From contig JAMDBD010000021.1 in NCBI GenBank assembly GCA_023484105.1, forward strand, positions 1 through 64,000: DNA of 64,000 bases, read 5' to 3'. The stretch's first letter is position 1, and each line of letters opens with the position of its first letter. The notes under the pieces were generated by a model. That model was given only the letters and a program-made list of their open reading frames with translations. It was not told the origin of the DNA and searched no databases. Origin of the DNA: Thermoplasmatota archaeon. GTDB taxonomy: Archaea; Thermoplasmatota; Thermoplasmata; Thermoplasmatales; Thermoplasmataceae. Shown here in pieces: positions 57,646 to 64,000 of the stretch. The position numbers and the translations under genes were made by a program.

Positions 57646-59417
57646 GTTTGGCAAAAACCTATGAAGAAACAGAGGAGGAATATCTCAAGACTGAAAAAAA
57701 TTCAAAGGCCTTCTTGAGGCTTATCCGGGAAATTTTCAGGGACAGAGGCACTACTGCGAAAGTTGTAATCTCTGTAATAATAACGGCACTTGCCGGCACG
57801 TTCTATCCGCTGGCGCTTGGCCTTTCGATTGATGGGATTCTTTCCAGGAATGAATTTTATTTTGTTTTCTTCGCACTCATTTTTCTCTTTCTGTTTTTTG
57901 TGGTATTTCTCTCGAACAGGTTGAGGACTGTACAGACAACAAAACTTGCCCAGCAGAAGGTGAAGGACCTCAGGGACAGGGCGTTCCTAAGCCTGCAGGA
58001 AGCCCATATAAACTTCTTCAGTAAAGTTAAAACCGGATACCTGATCAGCAGGATAACAAATGACGCTGAAAATCTAAGTGAATTTCTGACTTTTCAGCTC
58101 CCCCAGGTGGTATCAGGGATCGTTACGGTTGTGTTCTCCGTTGTCATAATGTCGATACTGAACTTCTCTCTAACTTTATATGCACTCCTTATAATTCCAG
58201 TACTCCTTCTTTTCACTTTTTCCCTCCAGGGCAGGGTCATGAGAAACTATCTGGCGACCAGGAAGACTATAGCTGCGATCACGGGATCAATGAGCGAAAC
58301 AATCAATGCTTTCAGGGCAATAAAAGCCTATAGCGCGGAGGAGAGCTTCGAAGCCTCTTTTTCCAAGCTTAATAAAAATAATTTTTCTGCCAATATGAAA
58401 GCAGCGAAGCTCTCCTCTTTATTCGGATCTGTTGTTAGAATCATTGAGGCCTTTGGGATCGTTTTTGTAATATACGAAGGTGCCAGGGAACTTACCGCTG
58501 GACTTATATCCATAGGAATACTAGTTTCATTCATACTCTATGTTCAGGAATTTTTTGATCCTGTTACACAACTGTCACAGCTCTACACATCCTACCAGTC
58601 TGCGATGGTTGGAGTTTCCAGGATATATTCAATAATAGATGTTGAAGGGGAAGCGCTTGATGGAAATAAAGGTAACCAGCCGTCTTTCAGAGACAGCATT
58701 GAATTTAAGAATGTGTCTTTCAGCTACGGTTCTGCCCTTGCTCTTAAGAATGTCAATATCAAAATCTCAAGAGGTGATAGGATTGGAATTGTCGGGCACA
58801 CTGGGGCAGGAAAGACAACCTTTTCAAACCTTCTGCTTGGATTTTACTCGCCGTCGGAAGGGGAAATACTCCTTGATGGGCAGAATCTTAAGAAATACGA
58901 TCCGGCAAGTTACAGACACATTATAGCTCCGGTGCTGCAGGACATGTTCCTTTTCAGGGGCACTGTGATTGAAAACATATCGTTCAGCAATCCTTTACTC
59001 ACGCGGGACGAAATAATTTCGATGGCAAGAGAATTCGGTCTCATTGAAATATTTGAAGGCCTACCTTATGGCTTTGATACTGATGTTGGAGAACTAGGAT
59101 CAAATCTGTCCGACGGCCAGAAGCAGGCAGTATCTCTTATGAGAGCCTTCGTGCGAAGACCAGAAATCCTATTGATGGATGAACCTACCTCGCAGGTAGA
59201 TCCATTCACAGAATCCATTATAATAGAGGCCCTAAAGAGATACGTAGCCGACAGGACTCTGGTACTAATAACGCACCGTTTCTCCATGATTTCACTGGTG
59301 GATAGGATCATAGTCATAGATCATGGAAATGTTATTCAGGAAGGAAGCTTTGAATCACTAAATGTGAAAGGAACAGAATTTTACAACCTCTATCAGACGT
59401 ATTCTGGAATAGAGTAA
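57642..59417 (+). CDS. ABC exporter, partner half-transporter
   Basis: A 591-residue partner of the preceding gene with the same six-helix plus ATPase layout. Walker A is GHTGAGKTT and Walker B ILLMDEPTSQVD keeps the catalytic glutamate, with histidine in ITHRFS; the signature is LSDGQKQAV, changed from LSGGQ. So this subunit supplies the working Walker site while its altered signature faces the partner's degenerate one, as in TM287/288-like exporters. The four-base overlap gives balanced synthesis. The extra N-terminal 25 residues are acidic and cytoplasmic. Confidence 0.93.
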   Translation: MSLAKTYEETEEEYLKTEKNSKAFLRLIREIFRDRGTTAKVVISVIITALAGTFYPLALGLSIDGILSRNEFYFVFFALIFLFLFFVVFLSNRLRTVQTTKLAQQKVKDLRDRAFLSLQEAHINFFSKVKTGYLISRITNDAENLSEFLTFQLPQVVSGIVTVVFSVVIMSILNFSLTLYALLIIPVLLLFTFSLQGRVMRNYLATRKTIAAITGSMSETINAFRAIKAYSAEESFEASFSKLNKNNFSANMKAAKLSSLFGSVVRIIEAFGIVFVIYEGARELTAGLISIGILVSFILYVQEFFDPVTQLSQLYTSYQSAMVGVSRIYSIIDVEGEALDGNKGNQPSFRDSIEFKNVSFSYGSALALKNVNIKISRGDRIGIVGHTGAGKTTFSNLLLGFYSPSEGEILLDGQNLKKYDPASYRHIIAPVLQDMFLFRGTVIENISFSNPLLTRDEIISMAREFGLIEIFEGLPYGFDTDVGELGSNLSDGQKQAVSLMRAFVRRPEILLMDEPTSQVDPFTESIIIEALKRYVADRTLVLITHRFSMISLVDRIIVIDHGNVIQEGSFESLNVKGTEFYNLYQTYSGIE

Positions 59418-59517
59418 CGTAGTGTCCAGAATTATGTGTAATCCTAAGGATACCTTTCCCTGAACATGTCTGTGAGATTTGAATATGATGAAGTTATATA
59501 TGACATGGCTGGGAAAT

Positions 59518-60147
59518 ATGGAAAGTCTGAAAGACTATGAGGTTATCTTTCAAAGAAAGCTTGATCAGTCCTATTCTCAAAGATACGCAGTTGTTGGTAT
59601 TAACTATGAAAAACCTACATATGTTAAGGCTATAGTTAGGACTGATCTGAAGCGCGGTGAGAGATTTTCAGTTGATCAGGATGACAGCGTTATATATGAA
59701 GGGAGAAAAATTGGATCAGTGGTAGATTTTAAAGATGGTGACGAGATCAAGGTAAACACAGATTACGATATAAAATACACAGGGGGGTACTCCGTTGACG
59801 GGAAGACCGTATTCCTGGACGAACACTTCCCCAGATTCATAGAGGTTGACGGGAAAAAGATCGACACTACTGTATCAATAGACCGGCATCATGAGATTCC
59901 TGAGAAGTGGCTCTCTGACAACGCATTTGAATACCCGTATGCACACGAAATAGCGACCAAAATAGAGAGAGAATATGTGGAATCCCTTGGCGTCAACTGG
60001 GATGATTACTGCAGGGAGGTGGACAGACAGCTCAGGGAGGTTTATCGCAGGAAGTTGCAGAAAAGCCCAAAAGATCTTGATCTGGCACCATATTTCTATT
60101 CGAGGGACAAAGAAGCGCTGAAGGAAATCCGCGACAGTGAAAAATAG
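59518..60147 (+). CDS. Unknown protein with HExxE and AHxxAT motifs
   Basis: A 209-residue protein (222 if started at 59479). I do not recognise the family for certain. The N-terminal half is beta-rich (YAVVGINYEKPTYVKAIVR); the middle reads TVFLDEHFPRFIEVDGKK, followed by RHHEIPEKWL (HExxE) and YAHEIATKIEREYVESLGV. Two histidine-glutamate elements about 25 residues apart could bind a metal, as in zinc peptidases or hydrolases, but this is only a resemblance. I prefer ATG 59518, behind GGGA, with a TATA-like TTATATATG about 20 bases upstream. It precedes nep1 by 23 bases and may share its transcript. Confidence 0.7.
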   Translation: MESLKDYEVIFQRKLDQSYSQRYAVVGINYEKPTYVKAIVRTDLKRGERFSVDQDDSVIYEGRKIGSVVDFKDGDEIKVNTDYDIKYTGGYSVDGKTVFLDEHFPRFIEVDGKKIDTTVSIDRHHEIPEKWLSDNAFEYPYAHEIATKIEREYVESLGVNWDDYCREVDRQLREVYRRKLQKSPKDLDLAPYFYSRDKEALKEIRDSEK

Positions 60148-60170
60148 TTTTTCTTGATTCATGGTTTTAG

Positions 60171-60842
60171 ATGCTTCATCTGATCTTTGCCGACAGTGAG
60201 ATTGAAAGGATTCCAGCAGTTATGTGGAAGGACAGGGATGTCCTGATCCAGGCCAGGAAGAGACGGAAGCCTGCCTCTGGGATAATACTTGACAGTTCAT
60301 TGCTTCATTCTGCAATAGACAGATTTTTTCCAGGTGAGTCTATACGCAGAGGAAGGCCTTCGATATTCTACATCACCTTGAATGTCCTTCAGTCTTCTCT
60401 TCTTAATCTGGCTGGAGGTCTAAACGTTCTGGTACACACCAGAAACGATGAACTGATCACCATTTCCCCGGAAACAAGACTTCCAAAGTCCTATAACAGA
60501 TTCCTGGGACTGATCGAGGATCTCTTCGAAAAGGGAAGTATAGAATATGATGGTAAAGTACTGATGAGTTTTAAAACCGGAATCAGCCTGAAATCGGTGC
60601 TTGACCGTTTCGCTTGCAGAAAGATTCTTATGCATCCGAAGGCTGAGAAAAAACGCGTTTCCGAGATAATCAAAAACACTGAAGATCTTGCAGTCATAAT
60701 AGGAGGTTTTTCAAATGGGGATTTCATCTCAGATGTATCGTATATTGATGAAAGATACTCAATATACGGAGATGAACTAACAATCTGGACCGTAGCAGGA
60801 ATGCTGGTTCATGCCTTTGAATCACAGAGTGGATTGCTCTGA
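60171..60842 (+). CDS. nep1: rRNA pseudouridine N1-methyltransferase Nep1 (Emg1)
   Basis: SPOUT-class methyltransferase that N1-methylates a pseudouridine in the 16S rRNA decoding-site helix and helps small-subunit assembly. Conserved segments: LDSSLLHSAIDR near residue 42, RRGRPSIFYITL, LVHTRNDELITISPE, RLPKSYNRFLGLIEDL, and the knotted AdoMet site VIIGGFSNGDF. Length of 223 residues is standard. It lies just before rps15 on the same strand, fitting a ribosome-assembly neighbourhood. Confidence 0.95.
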   Translation: MLHLIFADSEIERIPAVMWKDRDVLIQARKRRKPASGIILDSSLLHSAIDRFFPGESIRRGRPSIFYITLNVLQSSLLNLAGGLNVLVHTRNDELITISPETRLPKSYNRFLGLIEDLFEKGSIEYDGKVLMSFKTGISLKSVLDRFACRKILMHPKAEKKRVSEIIKNTEDLAVIIGGFSNGDFISDVSYIDERYSIYGDELTIWTVAGMLVHAFESQSGLL

Positions 60843-61018
60843 GGTTTCTTCATGTTCTCATTACGTATATCTGATCCCGAACACGGAAACAAAGTCTCCT
60901 GGAGTTTTATGAGTGGATTTATCTTACCTCCAAAACGACTCAAAGATAACATTGAATGTCACATGATTGACAAAATAGATTAATATAAACACCATTCAGT
61001 TAAACCGGTAGGTTAACA

Positions 61019-61456
61019 ATGTCTAGAATGCATACCAGAAAAAGAGGAAGATCGCGATCACACAAAGACAGACAGTATGATCCTGCAAAGTTTGCTTTCA
61101 TCGATCAACAGGAAGTTCTGGGAGCAGCAGTCAGGCTCAGTAAAGAATATACTTCGCTGTCGCAGATTGGCATAATGCTCAGGGATCAGTATGGTGTTCC
61201 GGGAGTAAAATATGTTTTTGGAAAAAAGCTATCTGACCTCCTTGCAGAGAATGGTTATAAATCTGATTTTCCGGAAGATTTAACCAACCTGATTGAACGA
61301 TACAAAAACGTTTCAAAGCACACAAAATTGAATCCTAAGGATCATGCCAACATAAGGAAGCAGGAACTGATCATGTCAAAGATTCTCAGGCTAGTTAAAT
61401 ATTACAGGAGAGAGGGGAAAATTCCTCAGGAATGGGCTCTCGATAAGGTTCTCTGA
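61019..61456 (+). CDS. rps15: Ribosomal protein uS15
   Basis: Small-subunit protein S15 in the archaeal form (145 residues) with the basic N-terminal extension MSRMHTRKRGRSRSHK and the helix bundle LIERYKNVSKHTKLNPKDHA. LSQIGIMLRDQYGVPGVKY is also diagnostic. A TATA-like TTAATATAAAC lies about 34 bases before the ATG, so a short leader is likely. It is followed five bases later by recJ, an arrangement seen in other archaea. Confidence 0.97.
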   Translation: MSRMHTRKRGRSRSHKDRQYDPAKFAFIDQQEVLGAAVRLSKEYTSLSQIGIMLRDQYGVPGVKYVFGKKLSDLLAENGYKSDFPEDLTNLIERYKNVSKHTKLNPKDHANIRKQELIMSKILRLVKYYRREGKIPQEWALDKVL

Positions 61457-61461
61457 TAACA

Positions 61462-62814
61462 ATGACTTTATCCGGAATCATTCCGGAAGAAATGGCTGAA
61501 AGCCTGAAACAGGCCGTAGAGTTGATAAAGGAAAGAGATTATGTTAATGTCCTTGCCCATTATGATGGAGACGGTACCAGTTCAGCAATAATCCTTGGAA
61601 GAGCACTCCTCAGGATGGGGATAAAGTTCCACATAAGTTATGTAAAAGAATTGACACCTGAAGCGATGAAATCCAGGGTTGAGGAAAACATAGAACTACC
61701 AACAATAATTGTTGACGCAGGATCCGATCAGTGTTCCTTGCTGAGCGAAAAGAAGGATCTTATAATCCTTGATCACCACTTTTATTCACCTTATGAATTC
61801 AAGGGCCACAACATTAACGCACGAGATTATGGGATAGATGGCACAAAGGAGGCATGTGGTGCAACTATGGCATACCTTTTTGCGTTGACTGCTGATGAAA
61901 CAAACAGCGATCTCTTCCCTTTTTTCATGTCCGGTGTCATATCTGACAAGCAGGACATCGGAGGTCTTGTGGGCCTGAACCGTAAACTTATGGAGAGATT
62001 TGGTTCACCATACAGGAAAACCCGAACTATTAACATCGCTGGTGAAAATCTCCTGGAGGGGCTTTCATATTCAGTTGATCCGTTTTTTGGTAATCTTTCA
62101 GGGAATAGAGAGGGTACAAGGAACTTTCTTCTTGAACTGGGGATAGAACCAGAGAAGAGAATTAGTGACCTCACAGAGGATGAAAAGCGCAAACTTGAAA
62201 AAAGACTCGCACTTGAACTCATAAAGCAGAAGGTGTCTCTAGAGGCTTTGAAATATCTTGAAACTGACATGATATTCTTTGAGTCCCTTGGATTCACCTC
62301 AAAGGAAATTGCAGGTATGATCGACGGAAACAGCAAAATATCCCAAAATGGTGTTGTTGTCCAGTATTTTCTTGGAGACTCCAGCGTCAGGCAGCTCTGC
62401 CTTGACAACTGGAGAAAGTTCAGGAGCAAACTTATTGAATTCGCAAGGCAGGCTTCCAAGGAAATGTTTTCTCTAAGCAGGATACAGTACTTTTATGCCC
62501 CGGATTCAGAGATGGCAGGATCCATTGCGGGCCTTCTGATGCTTTATTACTCCAATCAGAATTTTCCTGTAATCGGATTCAATTCAGGAGATGATCATAT
62601 AACCAAGGTATCATCAAGGGGGACTGCCAGGATGGTCAGGAAAGGGCTTAACCTGTCTATTGTCATGCGGGACGCCTGTTTATCAGTAGGAGGACGCGGT
62701 GGAGGGCATGACATTGCGGCTGGAGGCACCATTCCTAAGGGAAAGGAGAGGGAATTCCTGACCAGGGCTAACGCGATAGTTTCTGAACAACTCACTGACT
62801 TTGGGTGCAAATAG
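61462..62814 (+). CDS. recJ: Archaeal RecJ-like DHH nuclease (GAN type)
   Basis: Single-stranded DNA exonuclease of the DHH family; relatives bind GINS in the replisome. Motif I is AHYDGDGTSS near residue 33, motif II IIVDAGSD, motif III LDHHFYSP, and the C-terminal DHHA1 motif is GGRGGGHDIAAGG. Length of 450 residues fits the archaeal group. It begins five bases after rps15, with coupled expression likely. The full set of metal-binding aspartates and histidines appears intact, so nuclease activity is expected. Confidence 0.92.
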   Translation: MTLSGIIPEEMAESLKQAVELIKERDYVNVLAHYDGDGTSSAIILGRALLRMGIKFHISYVKELTPEAMKSRVEENIELPTIIVDAGSDQCSLLSEKKDLIILDHHFYSPYEFKGHNINARDYGIDGTKEACGATMAYLFALTADETNSDLFPFFMSGVISDKQDIGGLVGLNRKLMERFGSPYRKTRTINIAGENLLEGLSYSVDPFFGNLSGNREGTRNFLLELGIEPEKRISDLTEDEKRKLEKRLALELIKQKVSLEALKYLETDMIFFESLGFTSKEIAGMIDGNSKISQNGVVVQYFLGDSSVRQLCLDNWRKFRSKLIEFARQASKEMFSLSRIQYFYAPDSEMAGSIAGLLMLYYSNQNFPVIGFNSGDDHITKVSSRGTARMVRKGLNLSIVMRDACLSVGGRGGGHDIAAGGTIPKGKEREFLTRANAIVSEQLTDFGCK

Positions 62815-62845
62815 AGAGGTTTTTGTATAACGTTGTGTTATTATA

Positions 62846-63490
62846 ATGCTAATGAGCCGTATTGGCATATTTACAGGTGACTTCAGGTTTTACCATGAAG
62901 TCATAGCAATTGCCAAGGAATGGGGGCTCCCGTTCCTCAGTATAGATCCAATGGAGACAATCCCGACTGATGTCCCCGTGATCGTCAGCACGTCTGACGA
63001 TTATAAAATTGATCCATCGCAGATTTTTATAGACGATCCATACAGGGCACTAAGAACTGCCTTGCCAAGGCTGATCGACCAGATATCCTTCAAGAGAATA
63101 GTTATAGGGATAGATCCTGGCCCAAAACCAGGTATAGCAATAGTCTGTGATGACATACTGACTGAAGCCCTTGAAATTCCTGAACTTAAGCTGTTGGAGG
63201 CATATTTAGTCAAGGTACTTTCAGACTACCCTTACGGAAGTTATTCCATCAGGCTTGGCAATGGCGACAAACCAAACAGACTTCGTATATCAGATATGCT
63301 GAAAAGAAACGGCCTTTATTTTTCTGTTGTTGACGAAAGCAACACCACTATATTCAGGCACAGACCTCAAAACAACGCCATAGCGGCAGCAGTTATAGGA
63401 CTGGCAAGGCATAGAATTGAGGTGAGCTACGGCAAGAAGCATGAAAACTTCCTGGACAGCAGATTTGTCACAATCAGGAACAGTATTTAA
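62846..63490 (+). CDS. RNase-H-fold (RuvC/YqgF-like) protein of unknown function
   Basis: A 214-residue protein with a clear RuvC-like first strand IVIGIDPGPKPGIAIV near residue 87, where the aspartate would be a catalytic metal ligand; further acids occur in TEALEIPEL and, near the C-terminus, in HRPQNNAIAAAVIGLAR-type sequence. The first 80 residues form a separate alpha/beta part. It lies 31 bases after recJ and may share its transcript, suggesting a role in DNA or RNA processing. I do not know a characterised member. ATG 62852 is an alternative start. Confidence 0.75.
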   Translation: MLMSRIGIFTGDFRFYHEVIAIAKEWGLPFLSIDPMETIPTDVPVIVSTSDDYKIDPSQIFIDDPYRALRTALPRLIDQISFKRIVIGIDPGPKPGIAIVCDDILTEALEIPELKLLEAYLVKVLSDYPYGSYSIRLGNGDKPNRLRISDMLKRNGLYFSVVDESNTTIFRHRPQNNAIAAAVIGLARHRIEVSYGKKHENFLDSRFVTIRNSI

Positions 63491-63548
63491 CCAGAATTTT
63501 GCAATATACGGTTATCCCATCACATTATTCATCCGTTTGCAGAGTACT

Positions 63549-64000
63549 TTATTTCTTCCATTTTGGCTTCTTGGGTCTTGCTCTTCTCTTCCCTGCACTG
63601 AATACAAGAAGTGCCATGAAGGCGATCACGGCGGCAGCAACATAAAATATCCAGCTGTAGTTTGGTGGTGTTCCGTAATAGAATGATGTCTGATATGATG
63701 ACCCACCGTTCACTGATACAGACGGATTGCCCACAGTTACTAAAAGCGTGTTCTCACCGTTTCGGAGAATTGTGGACGGAATAGCAAGAGATGCGCTCTG
63801 CGATGAGTATGGTGAAAGATTCTGGACCTCCTTTGATCCCACAAGCACCCCGTTCAGGGTGAAGTTCACGGTTATGTTATGCAATGGTGCCTGGCTACTG
63901 TCACTGATCGTTACGTTGAGAAACAGTGGTTGGACAACCTGAATGCTGTAATCGGTTTTGTACTTCAGAACAGTTGATCCCTCATAGACCCATACAATCC
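63549..64000 (-). CDS. C-terminal part of a membrane-anchored surface protein (runs off the window)
   Basis: The minus-strand frame is open from the window edge (last full codon at 63998) to a stop at 63549, at least 149 residues. It contains a beta-sandwich-like domain (NITVNFTLNGVLVGSKEV, then LRNGENTLLVTVGNP) of the CARDB or S-layer-associated kind, one membrane helix (SWIFYVAAAVIAFMALLVF) and a strongly basic end (KRRARPKKPKWKK). The protein is probably secreted and anchored with its tail in the cytoplasm. The N-terminus is outside the window, so family and size are unknown. A TTG at 63884 is not a credible start because the domain continues upstream. Confidence 0.78.
   Translation of the reverse strand, partial: IVWVYEGSTVLKYKTDYSIQVVQPLFLNVTISDSSQAPLHNITVNFTLNGVLVGSKEVQNLSPYSSQSASLAIPSTILRNGENTLLVTVGNPSVSVNGGSSYQTSFYYGTPPNYSWIFYVAAAVIAFMALLVFSAGKRRARPKKPKWKK

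Overview
The window is a stretch of chromosome from an archaeon of the Thermoplasmatales. The main evidence is an HTa (bacterial HU-like) chromatin protein at 27019-27288, a fused Kae1-Bud32 gene, a proline iminopeptidase that closely resembles tricorn-interacting factor F1 of Thermoplasma, a 5S rRNA gene with no 16S or 23S gene beside it, an archaeal RNA polymerase operon with undivided rpoB and split rpoA, aIF2 gamma, an Nep1 homologue and a PINA-type ATPase. I cannot fix the genus from the sequence alone.

Layout. 1-8376 (minus): the transcription operon rpoH-rpoB-rpoA1-rpoA2-nusA (nusA is cut by the window edge), preceded by tRNA-Lys(UUU). 8830-12318 (plus): an electron-transfer-flavoprotein operon fixC-fixX-etfB-etfA. 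12298-17577: hemB, a small unknown protein, a KaiC/GvpD-like ATPase, the lone 5S rRNA, trpS and mtnA. 17578-20794: a cytochrome P450 between two long gene-poor stretches. 20795-30075: a DNA glycosylase, aIF2 gamma and S6e, Kae1-Bud32 with an XTP pyrophosphatase, a small membrane protein, an aminopropyltransferase, HTa and the two glycine decarboxylase P subunits. 30123-33164 (minus): a five-gene operon around replication protein A with three poorly characterised members. 33297-38849 (minus): a beta-CASP nuclease, MTA phosphorylase, a lone asparagine-synthetase domain, Ncs6/TtuA and PINA. 38976-40430: tRNA-Ile(GAU), then a decayed surface-protein gene and a decayed IS4/IS1634-type transposase. 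40431-49677: a QueA-like protein with an SDR, divergent from a SufR-like regulator, then F1 peptidase, a Dam-type methylase, a PPC-domain protein, an EamA transporter, family 4 UDG, a surface protein and IMP dehydrogenase. 50181-59417: succinyl-CoA ligase with argF, a DUF2079 membrane protein, a four-helix membrane protein and a heterodimeric ABC exporter. 59518-64000: an unknown HExxE protein, Nep1, S15, archaeal RecJ, an RNase-H-fold protein and the end of a surface protein.

How it works together. Most of the window is core information processing (transcription, translation, tRNA and rRNA modification, replication and repair) with central metabolism (ETF, glycine cleavage, succinyl-CoA ligase, methionine salvage, IMP synthesis, haem). 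First genes of transcription units repeatedly show a TATA-like box centred 23-30 bp upstream of the start codon, which predicts leaderless mRNAs; genes inside operons overlap by ATGA or carry Shine-Dalgarno-like sequences. I used this to correct several starts. The likeliest places for new biology are the half-site array and hairpin at the HTa promoter, the palindrome cluster between the SufR-like regulator and the SDR-QueA pair, the RPA operon's small coiled-coil proteins, and the palindrome that contains the methylase promoter. I saw no CRISPR array, no intact insertion sequence and no provirus.
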